Below are positions 9,948-20,864 of a DNA stretch of 64,000 nucleotides, piece by piece. Every line of letters starts with the position of its first letter. Position 1 is the first letter of the stretch. Made by a program: the position numbers and the translations under genes. Below the pieces are notes generated by a model. The model was not told the DNA's origin and made no database searches. It saw only the letters and a program-made list of their open reading frames with translations. Source of the stretch: Gentiana macrophylla (Eukaryota; Streptophyta; Magnoliopsida; Gentianales; Gentianaceae); NCBI GenBank assembly GCA_026214975.1, contig JAOBSW010000640.1, positions 1 through 64,000 on the forward strand. The letters run 5' to 3'.

Positions 9948-10936
9948 TAGAGGAACCCCTAGGCTGTAGAGGAAGTAAGTCTTTGTGGAGATTGAAAGAT
10001 TCTATCATAGACCAACGTGGCATAAGTACTTGAACTCAAACTCTTTGGTCAAAAGTTGAAGACCTCTTTGGAAGAACCTCCTACAAATTTGACTCTAAAA
10101 CCTCTTCTGCAAATTTGAAGTATGTATTTCTTCAAGATGAGACTTTGCCACTAATTATATCTTCTTCCTTGACGGATCTACAAGAGGAGAAACTAATGAG
10201 AGTTTTAAGAGAGTACCGTGGAGCATTTGGATGGACCATAGGCGGCGTTAAGGGCATTAGTCTAGCGTATGTATGCACAAAATCTCCGTGGACCACGAAA
10301 AGAAAGCGGTTGCACAACCTCGAGGCGTCTAACCCCACAATTAAAGGAAGTGGTTAGGGATGAGGTTATAAAATGCTAGAAATGGGAATTATATTTCCAA
10401 TTGCTGATAGCGAATGGGTAAGCCCTATCCACGTAGTTCCCAAGAAGAGAGGATTGACGGTGCAAGCCAATGAGTTGAATGAGTTAATTCCTATGAGGCT
10501 CATCACCGGCCATCGAGTATGCATAGACTTTAGGAAACTAAATGATGCGACTCGTAAGGACCACTTTCCTCTTCCCTTAATCGATCAAATGCTCGAGAGA
10601 CTGAGCGGGCATGCTTTCTATTGTTTTCTTGACGGGTATTCGGGATACTATCAAATCCACATCTCGCCCGAAGATCATGAGAAAACGACATTTACATGCC
10701 CATATGGGACATTTGCGTATAATCGAATGCCATTTGGATTGTGTAACGCGACCGCGGCATTTCAACGATGTATGATGTCGTTATTTGTGGATATGGTGGA
10801 AGATTTCTTGGAAATCTTTATGGATGATTTCTCCGTATTTGGAGACGATTTTGATTCATGTCTCACACATCTAGCACGAGTGTTGAAGAGATGTGAGAGG
10901 CGAATCTTGTGCTTAAGCGGGAGAAGTGTCATTTGA
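9948..10936 (+). pseudogene. Athila reverse transcriptase
   Basis: The upstream connection (L-R-E-Y-R-G-A-F-G-W-T-I) is in a different frame at 10115-10357. The main 187-codon frame (10373-10936) holds M-G-I-I-F-P-I-A-D-S-E-W-V-S-P, the R-V-C-I-D-F-R-K-L-N block, the first catalytic Asp in F-L-D-G-Y (residue 87), and the catalytic F-M-D-D motif (residues 149-152; Y is replaced by F, as is usual in this clade). A frame change at about 10909 leads to the connection domain ([15 protein letters not shown]). The catalytic residues are all present, so the damage is by indels rather than loss of motifs. Confidence 0.85.
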
Positions 10937-11640
10937 TGGTTACGGAAGGTATAGTACTAGGCCACCGCATATCAAAGAACGGAATAGAGGTGGATAGAGC
11001 CAAAGTTGAGGTGATCGAGAAATTACCTCCACCTACCAATCTTAAAACTTTGCGAGGTTTTTTTGGCCACGCCGGATTTTATCGTAGGTTTATCAAGGAC
11101 TTTTCCTTAATCTCTAGACCTCTTACCGAATTATTGGCCAAGGATGTGCCATTTGTGTTTTCCAAAGAGTGCATAAAAGCTTTCAACGAAATAAAAAGTA
11201 GGTTGATTACTGCACCCGTTCGTCGCACTGCAGATTGGGAACTTCCGTTTGAACCGATGTGTGATGCAAGTGACACATTTGTTGGCGCCGCTTTTGGGTC
11301 AAAGAAAGATAAGATCTTCAGGCCTATTTATTATGCAAGCCGGACTTTGAATGCTTCCCAAAGAAACTACGCCACAACGGAGAAGGAGCTTTTGGCCGTT
11401 ATCTTCGCTTTTGACAAGTTTAGATCGTACTTAGTGGGATCTAAAGTCACTGTGTGGACTGACCATGCGGCTCTCAAGTATCTCCTAGCAAAGCAAGATT
11501 CAAAGCCTAGATTGTTGAGATGGATTCTACTCACCGCAAGAATTTGGCGTAGAAATCCGAGATAAGAAAGGAAGTGAGAATGTGGTGGCCGATCATCCGT
11601 CATCGCTTACAATTAGAGGATGGTGAGGAATTACCCGAGA
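10909..11640 (+). pseudogene. Athila RT connection and RNase H
   Basis: The open frame 10909-11565 covers the thumb/connection ([24 protein letters not shown]) and RNase H with its acidic residues (M-C-D-A-S-D, then T-E-K-E-L-L-A-V, then V-W-T-D-H-A-A-L). An indel near 11532 shifts the frame, and [10 protein letters not shown] continues at 11601. RNase H degrades genomic RNA in RNA-DNA hybrids during replication. Confidence 0.85.
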
Positions 11641-11871
11641 TAGGAGAATCTTTTCCTGATGAACAACTTTTCTCCATCACCACCATCAGGGGACATGATG
11701 ATTGTGTTGCAGTTTCTTCGCGAATAGAGGTTGTGAAGGAGAAGAAACAACCATGGTTTAGTTTGTTCGTTAATTATCTATCCGCAAAGTACCTACCACC
11801 AAATCTCCTTTGTCCAAGAAAGGAAAAAATTCTTTAAAGATCTTAGACACTATTATTGGGATGAGCCTTAT
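11641..11871 (+). pseudogene. RNase H to integrase linker
   Basis: The linker is read in a separate frame up to about 11837 ([18 protein letters not shown]), then an extra base shifts it into the integrase frame. The sequence is the acidic Athila linker before the zinc-binding domain. No stop occurs other than those caused by the shift. Confidence 0.7.
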
Positions 11872-13059
11872 TTGTTTAAGCTAGGATCTGATAATGTTTT
11901 TCGAAGGTGTGTGCCCGAGGAAGAGTATAATGATATCCTGAAGCATTGTCATTATTATGAAGTTGGAGGACACTACGGGGGAGAAAAAACTGCGGCCAAG
12001 GTCCTCCAATGCGGTTTTTATTGGCCGACATTGTTTAAGGATGCACACCAATATGCACGAGCATGTCATGCTTGTCAAATGACAGGAAATATTTCACGGA
12101 GGAATGAGATGCCACTTAAGAGCATCTTAGAAGTAGAACTCTTTGACGTTTGGGGAATAGATTTCGTTGGACCCTTCACTTCATCACTATCTAACCGATA
12201 CATCTTAGTTGCTGTTGATTATGTATCCAAATGGGTTGAGGCCATTGCTTCCCCTACTAACGATGCTAAGGTTGTAGTTAGGTTCTTGAAAATGAATATT
12301 TTTACAAGGTTTGGGACGCCTAGGGCAATTATAAGCGACAATGGTAGTCATTTTTGCAATAAACCTTTTGAAAGGCTGATGATTAAGTATGGGGTTCGAC
12401 ATAAGCTAGCAACCGCATATCACCCCCAGACTAGTGGACAAGTAGAAGTCACCAATCGAGAGATAAAGCGTATCCTGGAAAAAACTGTCAATACGACTAG
12501 GAAGGATTGGTCGTTACGTTTAGACGACGCTTTATGGGCTTATAGGACTGCATATAAAACCTCGATTGGAATGTCACCATATAGGATTGTTTTTGGAAGA
12601 GCATGTCATCTTCCTGTGGAACTTGAGCACCGGTCCATGTGGGCAACGAGGATGCTAAATTTTGATGAGACATTGGCCGGTGAGAAGAGGATGTTAGAAT
12701 TAACTCGCCTGGAGGAGTTTCGTTTAGAGGCATACGAGAATGCCAAGATTTTCAAGGAGCGCACGAAGAAGTTCCATGACAAAAAGATTCTGGAGATGAC
12801 CTTTCAAAAGGGTGATCTGGTTCTCTTGTACAATTCGCGCTTAAGTCTCTTCCCGGGCAAGTTAAAATCAAGATGGTATGGCCCATTTCGAGTACAACAA
12901 GTCTTTCCTTCTGGAGCGGTGGAGCTATTCAATTTCAAAGACGAGTCCAGGTTTGTGGTCAATGGACATCGTGTGAAGCATTATCAAGGGCTTCCGCTTT
13001 GGTCTTTGAGGAGGAGGTTTTGTACCTCGGCGACCCTATATATGAATAAACCATCTTGA
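11872..13059 (+). CDS. Athila integrase, uninterrupted
   Basis: The 395-codon open frame is the only full-length domain left in family 1. It has an HHCC zinc-binding N-terminus (His 25/27, His 34, Cys 65, Cys 68) and the DDE catalytic core: Asp 97 in W-G-I-D-F-V-G-P, Asp 156 in I-S-D-N-G-S-H-F, Glu 192 in G-Q-V-E-V-T-N-R-E. The D-E spacing of 35 residues is the canonical retroviral-type spacing. A C-terminal G-P-F-R-V-Q-Q-V block follows; no chromodomain is present. It would join element DNA to the host chromosome. It is normally made as part of a polyprotein, so the first ATG here is not a native start. The stop is at 13057-13059. Confidence 0.85.
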   Translation: MFKLGSDNVFRRCVPEEEYNDILKHCHYYEVGGHYGGEKTAAKVLQCGFYWPTLFKDAHQYARACHACQMTGNISRRNEMPLKSILEVELFDVWGIDFVGPFTSSLSNRYILVAVDYVSKWVEAIASPTNDAKVVVRFLKMNIFTRFGTPRAIISDNGSHFCNKPFERLMIKYGVRHKLATAYHPQTSGQVEVTNREIKRILEKTVNTTRKDWSLRLDDALWAYRTAYKTSIGMSPYRIVFGRACHLPVELEHRSMWATRMLNFDETLAGEKRMLELTRLEEFRLEAYENAKIFKERTKKFHDKKILEMTFQKGDLVLLYNSRLSLFPGKLKSRWYGPFRVQQVFPSGAVELFNFKDESRFVVNGHRVKHYQGLPLWSLRRRFCTSATLYMNKPS

Positions 13060-14461
13060 GCCGAGTCGAGCTAAGCGACTATAAATTTAGAACTATTTCC
13101 TTATAACTTTCTTTTTCGTTTTATTTTTAATAAAGTAGCATGCGCCTATCACGGTTTTTTCATCTCGCCATGTTCGAGTCTAAGTTCGGAATAAGCGAGG
13201 TTTTTTCCTTGATAGCCGTCATGTGAGTTTTTATTTAAGGTTAAACCCTTTTGGTCTTGTCCATGGCGTTATAAAGTAAAGTGGCTTAAAGCTGTTTTTA
13301 GATATCTATATCAAGTTATCGCCACATTATTTTATAACTTCCATAGACACTGGTATTTGAAGATTTTGTGGAGCTTGTTTGCTTATACAGGATGTGTCTG
13401 TCTCTCCACAGCGTCTTTGATGTTTACTCGATATTGTTCCTTTACTTGGGAGCCGTTTCAGAGCTAAGTCTTTCTTCTTGAACTCTCATTTATTTTTGTC
13501 ATTGAGGAAAATGCCATGTTTAAGTGGGGGGCAAAGGGACTTAGCTTAGCTATATGTTAAAAATGTAAAGGGCAACGGAATATTGAGCCGAATTTAAAAA
13601 AATTTCATGGATAAATGCCAAGTTGTTTAACTCGTACCCTTAAACTTGTGAAGTTCTTATACTTAGAATTGATAGGAAAGGAACCAAGTTGCGTAAGTAC
13701 GTGGTCACATTATACTTTTGCGATAAATTGTTAGTAAACTTAAGGATATTCATGCCAACAATTACAAGTAGTTAGGTATTGTTCAACTACTCAACATTTG
13801 AATCGCTTAGTACCATATGAATTATGATAATTGAAAGAGGTATGTGTACATTGCATAGATGATTGGTTATGCTTACCTAGTGTCATTATTTATCGACTGA
13901 TGTATTCTGATCTTCTAGCCATCAAAGCGGAGTAATGAGCATGAGACGTACCTGTGTTTTGATAATGCGTTAAAACACTGGGCTTGTAGTAACATTACCA
14001 AAGTAGCCCCGCGCTTGTGGTAATATTCGATACTATGCATGACCTAAGATAGGGAGGATACTCATAAAAGAGAAAAGAGTTTTCTTCCTTGAGATTGGTA
14101 GTATTTGAAAAATATGAAAAAAATGGAAAAGTTCAAGTTTTTTAGAGGCTTTGAGTAGTACTCGGTCTCCAAGTCCAAAATCCATATAGATACGCTCTTG
14201 CTTATTGTTCTAGTGCTTTAACCATTGCGAGGCATAAGAAGTATGAATGCTGATGTTGGTGGATTTTGATATGAAGTCTGCATAAACTCTATTCTTGCTA
14301 AATTTATATAAAACCAATGCACATGCACACAATCACTCCGATTCATAGCGAGTAGCGAATAATGCTTATCTATGAGCATGATTGGTATGAGTTGATTTGA
14401 GTTTCTTGTGTAAGTATGAGTTGACCAAGGAAAATGTGTTTTGGGAAATGACCTATTAATG
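13060..14461 (+). other. Athila family 1 post-pol region (copy 2)
   Basis: This is the 1.4-kb non-coding counterpart of 4012-5415. It opens with a hairpin at 13064-13080 (AGTCG/CGACT), 5 nt after the pol stop, and contains the internal hairpin and polypurine tract at 13500-13533. No env-like frame is seen; the longest stretches are short and not conserved in reading frame between the two copies. Confidence 0.65.
13500..13533 (+). promoter_or_regulatory. Internal hairpin plus polypurine tract (copy 2)
   Basis: CATT/AATG pairing precedes TTTAAGTGGGGGGCA (13519-13533), identical to the 3' tract at 14484-14498, 965 nt away. Copy 1 has the same pair at almost the same spacing (963 nt). Confidence 0.55.
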
Positions 14462-14498
14462 CTTTGTTCGGGACGAAGCAAAGTTTAAGTGGGGGGCA
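14462..14498 (+). promoter_or_regulatory. Hairpin plus 3' polypurine tract (copy 2)
   Basis: The hairpin (14462-14483, GGA loop, 9-bp stem with one bulge) is identical to copy 1. The tract TTTAAGTGGGGGGCA follows and lies 3 nt before the LTR. Confidence 0.75.
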
Positions 14499-14501
14499 TT
14501 T

Positions 14502-16106
14502 TGATGACGGTTAAAATATACCTATTTATGTCATCAATTCTAACCTTAAATCGGAGTTAATTATATATATTTCATATTAAATCACTTGTTAATATTCATT
14601 ATTTAATGTTAAGTGATTATTAATATGATTTTGGTATTTAGCTATTTTTATTATTAAAGACCAATTTATTGTGCGATAAATGCTGATTTTGTAGATCATG
14701 ATAAAGCGGAGGATAAATGTCATTCAATCCGAAAATCTCAAGATAATAAGGAAGAAAATCGGAGCATTAATCAAGGGATAAGTTAGAGAAATCGATCAAG
14801 ACGAAAGAATGCGGTGGGAACAAGTTAGACAAGAAACGCAATTAACATGTGCAAAAGGAGGTTCGGTCGACCGAGCCACTTCATTCGGTCGACCGAGGCA
14901 TGTGGTTCGGTCACCGAAGCCGCTTAGACCTAAAAACGCGTGCATATCTTCTAGATCCATCCTATGTCGGCAGAATCCTCTATATAAGCAAAGAATTTGA
15001 AATTGAGAAAACACACCATTACAACACAAGACAATTTATACAATTTGAGTTTTTAGTCTTAGTTTTCTTTTCTTTATGTTTGGTCACTGTGGATTCATCG
15101 GATTCTCCGGTTAGGGAGCGCATTAAAGAGTGGGAGTCACTCTCATCTTCGAGGGTATGACTTTTCAATTATGCAATCTTTATTCGTAGATCTGATTTAT
15201 TTTATTATGGAGTAGTTTTCTTGTATTGATTCCGCGATGTAGACTAAATTACGAACCCATGTGTTTAGATTAGAAACGTTAAGAAGTAATCATGATTTGT
15301 ATCTACGCAGACCTTCTCTCGGTCAGCCGAGACATGTCACTCGGTCAACCGAGACATGTCATTCGGTCGACCGAGTGTGGTGAAGTTTAGGGCATAATTA
15401 TGGCGGCCGACTACGTCGATTCTCGATTTGGAATTAAAGCGAGTAATTAAAACCGATCAACTTAATTATTTGTCATCATAATTTAACATGAAACCTAAAA
15501 GTGATTGTTACTTAGGATATAGATTGAATCGGCATCTAAGAAGCACGCCTTACCCTAGGAATGTTGCTTAGATGAGGTTCTGATTTATACCGGCATCCCT
15601 AGTTTCGTAATTGTGTCGAATTTATATGAGATGGAGGCACTTAAAAGGCAAAGTCACGTAATGGAGGCACAATGATTTAGATGGCCTGATTGGAGCTAAA
15701 TCTACCTTAGGGGATGACTCCCGTAGTCATAATAATTAATCTTTAACGTTTGTTTTGTCTCGTTGTCAATCTAGTTCACATGGGGGAGTCATTAGCTACT
15801 AGCGTAATCAATATTCTTAATATTCTTTGTTAAGATAGTATTAATAACTTTGTTCTTGTTTAGTAGTTTTTAGTTTGTCTTTGTGGTATTCTGTGTCTTG
15901 TGGTTGTCACTATTTTATTTACTGCGTTTAGTTGGTCGTAGACCGCCCTTTCAATTTAGTTCTGATAGAATAAAGTTGTGTTTTGTTTGTGCCGAGTCTC
16001 TGTGGGATCGACCTCGACTCTATCTAGCTATACTACGATTGAACCTAGTTCTCTTGCTAGTGTGTTAGTTAGGCATCGAGTTAATAATTTAACTTGACCT
16101 CAATCA
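14502..16106 (+). repeat. Athila family 1 3' LTR
   Basis: This 1605-bp partner of 5434-7047 has the same TGATGACGG start and CAATCA end. It carries palindrome arrays at 14862-14919 and about 15317-15374 and a TATA box at 14981-14987. Its copies of the first palindrome array are cleaner than those of the other LTR. The next base after the end, C at 16107, marks the return to Copia sequence. Confidence 0.9.
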
Positions 16107-17308
16107 CAATATGTCTTCCTTCACAAGCATTTATCTAAGCCAATGATATGTCGCAGCCTCAGGGTTTCGTCCATCCTGATTTTATTTTCGCCGACTCCGA
16201 CGCAGTCTCTATGATCTCCATGAGTTCCTCACGCTTGGGTTTTCACGATTCACGGATGTTCTCTTTCGTTTAGCTTTGTTGGCTCTAAAGCCAACACATA
16301 TTTATATATTTATTCCCGTAATGGTGCTCATGTTTATATCCTTATCTATGTTGATGATATTATTATTACTGGCTCATCTTCTTCTCTTGTTAAGTACGTT
16401 ATTGCATATCTCGGTCGCCACATTCCTGTTAAGGATCTCAGCTCTCTATGTTATTATCTGGGTATTAAGGTTCTTCCTACATCTGATGGTTTATATCTCA
16501 CTTAGCGTAAGTATGTCTTTCAGCTCCTCCAGTGTACTTGCATGAACAAAGCTAAGCCTTGTCAGACGCCTATGTCCGCTTCTACGCGTCTTACACTTGA
16601 CACGGGTCCTCCTTGCTCTAACCCATCTCTCTATCGTACGGTTGTTGGTGGCCTCTAGTACCTCAGTTTTACTCGTCCTGATATTGCCTTCGCGGTTCAT
16701 AAAGTTAGCAAATATACGCAATCTCACGTGGAAGCTCATTGGATTGCAATTAAATACATTCTTCGTTATCTCAAGCACATTATGTCTGATGGGTTGTTTT
16801 CCTCTCGGCATTCTCCTACCTCTCTTCAGGCATACTCTTATTCTGATTAAGCGGCTGACAGTGATAATCGCCGCTCTGTTGGGGCTTATTGCGTCTTTCT
16901 TGGCAATAATATCAACATTTGGTGCACAAAATAACACTTGACAGTTTCTAAGAGTAGCACCAAGGCTGAATACGAGACTCTTTCTAATACCGCGGCCGAT
17001 ATCCAGTGGCTTTGCAGTCCCCTTCATGAGATGTATGTTCCTTCACCTTCTCCGCCTACTTTTTGGTGTGATAATAGTGGTGCCACTTACCTTGTTCACA
17101 ATCCGGTCTTCCATGCTCGCACGAAGCACATCGAGATTGACTTTCATCTTGTTCGTGAATTGGTTGCTGCTCACAAGCTTGGTATCTCCTTCATCACCTC
17201 TCGGGACCATCTTGTGGATCTCCTCACTAAACCATTGGCTCATCCTCGTTTCACTTCACTCAAAACCAATCTCCGTATCCAGTCTCTTCCCACGTGATTT
17301 AAGGGGCG
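16107..17308 (+). pseudogene. Copia reverse transcriptase and RNase H, 3' part of pol
   Basis: The segment opens at N-V-F-L-H-K-H-L and Q-P-Q-G-F-V-H-P-D-F, then L-I-Y-V-D-D-I-I-I-T-G-S-S with the catalytic Y-V-D-D intact. P-D-I-A-F-A-V-H and the RNase H blocks follow (A-D-S-D-N-R-R-S-V-G-A-Y-C-V-F-L-G, S-K-S-S-T-K-A-E-Y, W-C-D-N-S-G-A, H-A-R-T-K-H-I-E-I-D-F-H). The last frame, 16938-17297, is open for 119 codons to a natural end. Several frameshifts and stops break the rest. It is probably the 3' half of the Copia element whose 5' half ends at 1550; about 1.3 kb of pol between the halves is missing. Confidence 0.8.
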
Positions 17309-17480
17309 TGTCGAGAACATATTAGATTAATAGATTATTATTATATTTAATATGTATTTATCTCTTTGACTTGTTCCCCAAATAGCTTGTCACCTGTATA
17401 TTTTTTCTGAGGAGTCACCTATATATTTGTACTCAACCATTCACAATTGATCAATGGAAAATATTATTCTAAGTTACTAC
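17309..17480 (+). repeat. Copia 3' LTR, short type
   Basis: It starts TGTCGAGAAC right after a short purine tract (AAGGGGCG). It shares the overall pattern of the 169-bp LTR at 20696 (TGTTGAGAC, then ACTTGTT, ATCAATGGAAAA). The right end is not sharp; about 17480 by comparison. Confidence 0.55.
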
Positions 17481-18325
17481 TTAGTCCCAAAATATAATTT
17501 CATCTACACTTTTAGATTTGTCACAATATAACTTATTTTATTTTATACTACCAATGCAACATTTATGCTCATTTCTATATCTTACCCCTAATGTCTTGTG
17601 AATTCATTCACTTTTCATTAGTTAACATTTATTGCATTGATATTCAAGGGATATTTAAGACATTTAACATTTAAATTTATGACATTCAATCATTTCATTA
17701 ATCAGTGCAAAAGTATGATATAAGATATTAGAAGAATAATGATACAAATTATGACGTAAATATCTTTTGTTCGTAAATAACCTTTTTTAATTAACTGAAA
17801 AAAATTAAAAAATAATAAAAACAAAACAGTAACTTAGTGCTGAAGGAAATCGCAGCTCATTAAAATATATTTGTTGCTTCCTACCGTGGGGTTGCACTTT
17901 TGAGCTTTGAATGAATAGACTAAAAATTAATAATCAAACAATCTGAAAGTAAAACCGGAAATTGGTAATAGCAATATCATAGCATATATATATATAGGAT
18001 AGGATGAAACAGGAACTCTCTCAAGGAATCTCTGCATATTCTGATGAAAGGCTGAGGGAGCTAATTAACGTACACTGCGAATATATAGTCATATATATCA
18101 TGCACAGTTCTTTCCCTCCCTCCAACGGTATGATCCTTTAAAGGGTCTGAACGTTTTGTTCCTAAATCTCTTCGACGATCAAATCAGTATACAATGATGG
18201 ATGGTTTGAGATTGATGAAGTTCAACAAGTTACGCAGGGCGTCGGGGCGATAATTACTATATATATTCGACTAATATGACGGAAAAGATGTATGTTAGCT
18301 TATAATTTTAAAGGTTCTCAACCTA
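17481..18325. other. AT-rich spacer, possible MITE remnant
   Basis: No coding frame or gene is seen. TAGTCCCAAAATATAA near 17490, with a second similar word near 17520, resembles the ends of Stowaway/Mariner-type MITEs, but no convincing right end was found. The rest is AT-rich and unassigned. Confidence 0.35.
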
Positions 18326-18494
18326 TATCGAGACTACTCTAGATAACTCCGCATAATTCGTGTTAATCATTATTATTTCGTATTTATTATTTATTATTTA
18401 TTGACTTGTTGCCCAAGTATATTGGCAACTATATAATTGTATTTCCACTTGATCTAATCAATCAATGAAAACACTTTCACATTATACAGTTATT
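18326..18494 (+). repeat. Copia 5' LTR (169 bp)
   Basis: It matches 20696-20864 almost base for base (CATAATTC, TTGACTTGTTGCCCAAGTAT, CACATTATACAGTTATT). It is followed directly by integrase coding sequence, so the leader and gag are deleted. Confidence 0.8.
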
Positions 18495-19083
18495 TTGGTC
18501 CCTTCTTGCTCAGTCTAATCTTCCTTTACCCTATTGGAAAGACGCCTTCATCACCGACACGTACATTATTAATCGCCTTCCCACTCCTATCCTTAATCAC
18601 AAATCACTTTTTGAAATGGTCCACGGTCGCCTTCCTGACTACACTTTCCTCTGTGTTTTTGGTTGTGCTTGTTGGCCGTATCTCCGCCCTTACAACAATC
18701 ACAAAACCGACTTCCGCTCCAAGACATGCATCTTTTTAGGATATAGCCCCAATCATCATGGTTACAAATGCTTAGATCTCACCACGGGCCGCATCTATGT
18801 TGCCCACCATGTCATTTTCGATGAAACCCGCTTCCCTTATCAACAACCGTCCCAACCTCTCACCTACGATAACCTCACGGTCCCCCATCCTCTTCCCGAT
18901 GCACCACCCCCAAATCCTACATCTCCAACCCCTTCATCCCCTCCAAGCTCCTCCCTCTCCAACCCCTTCATCCCCTCCAAGCTCCTCCCTCTCATCTCCT
19001 CAACCGAGTTCCTCCTCCCCTACCACCTCCACTTCGGATTCTTCCTCCCCTCATCTGCCTCGCACTCAAACCAACACTCTTAA
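18495..19083 (+). pseudogene. Copia integrase C-terminal half and linker
   Basis: The frame reads L-P-Y-W-K-D-A, then I-I-N-R-L-P-T-P-I-L, L-F-E-M-V-H-G-R-L-P-D-Y, C-V-F-G-C-A-C-W-P, F-L-G-Y-S-P and H-G-Y-K-C-L-D. This is the region after the DDE core that is conserved in Copia integrases. A Pro/Ser-rich linker follows. The catalytic Asp residues are missing. The frame is thrown off at 18923-18990 by a 34-bp tandem duplication (see the separate entry). Confidence 0.8.
18923..18990 (+). repeat. 34-bp tandem duplication in the Copia linker
   Basis: CTCCAACCCCTTCATCCCCT is the start of a 34-nt unit present twice (from 18923 and 18957). Thirty-four is not a multiple of three, and the coding frame changes by exactly one step across it. 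Confidence 0.75.
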
Positions 19084-20695
19084 GCCTAAGCAACATCCGG
19101 ACTTCATCCGTTATCCTCTTCCTCGGGGCTATCTTACCTCCACCAACACTCATGAACCCACCTCCTACACCGAAGCCTCTAAACACCGTGTGTGGCGTGA
19201 TACGATGCAGGATGAAATTAATGCTCTGATCCGTAATAAAACTTGGGATCTTGTTCCATACTCTCCTACTGTGAATGTTATTGGTAATAAATGGGTGTTT
19301 CGTGTTAAGTCTCATGCAGATGGTACTATTGAGCGTCACAAGGCTCGGTTGGTTGCCAAGGGTTTTCATCAAGCTGAGGGCATCGACTATCATCAGACCT
19401 TCAGTCTTGTTGTCAAGCCTATCACCATTTGGCTTCTTCTCACACTTGCCTTGACTCGACGATGGGCAATTCGACAGATAGACATTCTGAATGCATTTTT
19501 ACATCGTTATCTAACCGACACTGTTTTCATGCAGCAGCCTGCAGGTTTTGTGCATCCCGATTATTCTCATCATGTCTGTCGCTTAAAGCGTGGTCTTTAT
19601 GGATTACGTTAGGCCCCTAGGGGTTGGTTTTCACAGCTCACCGAGGTCCTCTTACGCTACGGCTTTCATGCGTCCAAAGCAGACGTCTCACTGTATATAT
19701 TCTCGTGGTTCTAAACAGGTTTATCTCCTTATTTATGTTGAGGACATTGTTGTCACTGGCTCGTCTGAAGCATTGATACAACGGGTCCTTGCTCATCTCT
19801 CTTCTCACTTCCCGTTTAAAGATCTCGGTCCGCTCTTATATTTTCTTGGCATTGAAGCGCTCTCTGTCCCAGATGGCCTTTAGCTCACTCAACGCAATTA
19901 CATAATACAGCTTCTTGAGAAGGCTGGCATGACCTCTGCCAAGCCCTGTGTCACTCCTATGGCTGCCAATTGTCATCTCAAACAGCTCGGCAACCCCAGC
20001 TTCTCGGACCCTACATTATATCGGACTATTGTTGGGGGTCTCCAATACCTCAACTTCACTTGGCCCGACATTGCCTTTTTGGTTCATCGTGTTAGCAAGT
20101 ACATGCACTCCCCCACTGAAGACCACTGGATAGCTGTCAAGCGCATCCTGCGCTACCTCAAACACACTATCTTTGATGGCCTCCATCTCACACGGGCCTC
20201 CTCCCTTATGTTGCGTGCCTTTACTGATGCAGGTTGGGCAGCTGACTCTGATAACCGCCGCTCCGTGGGTGCCTACTGTGTCTTCCTTGGTTCTTTCTTG
20301 ATCAGCTGGCGTTCTAAGCAACAACAAACAGTCTCCAAGAGTAGTACCAAAGCCGAATACAAGTCCCTCTCCCACACTACTGCTGAGGTCCAATGGATTT
20401 GTGCTCTCTTCCATGAGATGAATGTTTCTCTTATGGCTCCCCTTATTCTCTGGTGTGATAACACTGGTACTACGTATCTTGCGGCAAATACGGTTTTCCA
20501 TGCTCGCACCAAGCATATTGAGATTGATTTTCATCACGTTAGTGAGTTGGTTGCTTCCAAACGTGTCCAAATTGCATTCATCTCTTCCAAAGACCAGTTG
20601 GCTGACATCCTCACCAAACTGCTTGCCAACCCACGCTTTAGTTCGTTGAAGTCCAATCTCCACGTGCACTCCGTTCCCGTGGGATTGCGGGGGCG
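18991..20695 (+). pseudogene. Copia reverse transcriptase and RNase H
   Basis: Reverse transcriptase runs from H-P-D-F-I-R-Y-P-L through W-R-D-T-M-Q-D-E-I-N-A-L, N-K-T-W-D-L-V, N-K-W-V-F-R-V-K, R-L-V-A-K-G-F-H-Q and I-L-N-A-F-L-H. The catalytic motif is Y-V-E-D instead of Y-V-D-D, so one catalytic Asp is lost. Stops occur at 19610 and 19880. RNase H (19929-20726) is open and has A-D-S-D-N-R-R-S-V-G-A-Y, S-K-S-S-T-K-A-E-Y, W-C-D-N-T-G-T and H-A-R-T-K-H-I-E-I-D-F-H. It resembles the copy at 16107 closely. Confidence 0.85.
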
Positions 20696-20864
20696 TGTTG
20701 AGACTACTCTAGATGACTTCGCATAATTCATGTTAATCATTATTATTTCACATTTATTATTTATTATTTATTGACTTGTTGCCCAAGTATATTGGCAACT
20801 ATATAATTGTATTTCCACTCAATCTAATCAATCAATAAAAACACTTTCACATTATACAGTTATT
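20696..20864 (+). repeat. Copia 3' LTR (169 bp)
   Basis: It starts TGTTGAGAC after the purine tract ATTGCGGGGGCG and matches 18326-18494. The exact right end (GTTATT or slightly further) is uncertain by one or two bases. Confidence 0.8.

Larger units (their letters stand above)
5434..16106 (+). mobile_element. Athila-type Ty3/Gypsy element, family 1, copy 2 (full length)
   Basis: The element is about 10.7 kb, with LTRs of 1614 and 1605 bp that agree except for small changes, a tRNA-Asp primer site, gag, protease, reverse transcriptase, RNase H, integrase and a 3' polypurine tract. The Gag core, the D-L-G-A protease and the E-K-C-H-(F/L)-M-V-x-E-G-I-V-L-G-H motif place it in the Athila branch of the non-chromodomain Gypsy elements. 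No env-like ORF is present. Only integrase is still fully open. Near-identity of the LTRs suggests recent insertion or recent recombination. No TSD can be tested because its 5' LTR is shared with copy 1. Confidence 0.88.
18326..20864 (+). mobile_element. Copia element with short LTRs, 5' half deleted
   Basis: Two 169-bp LTRs flank a pol region that starts abruptly in the integrase C-terminal half; primer site, gag, protease and the integrase N-terminus are absent. The left LTR has TA in place of the TG start (TATCGAGAC against TGTTGAGAC). A TSD is not clear; ACCTA before and ACTTA near the right end agree at 4 of 5 bases. RNase H closely resembles the copy at 16107-17308, so the two are related families. 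Confidence 0.8.

Noticed and set aside
18000..18060. C/D snoRNA-like boxes (GATGAAA, TGATGA, CTGA)
   Set aside because: Box spacing is wrong; TGATGA and CTGA are only 4 nt apart, and no terminal stem is seen.
20016..20669. 217-codon open frame on the minus strand
   Set aside because: It lies exactly opposite Copia RNase H. A similar antisense frame occurs opposite the related copy at 16491-17027, so it follows from codon use on the coding strand.
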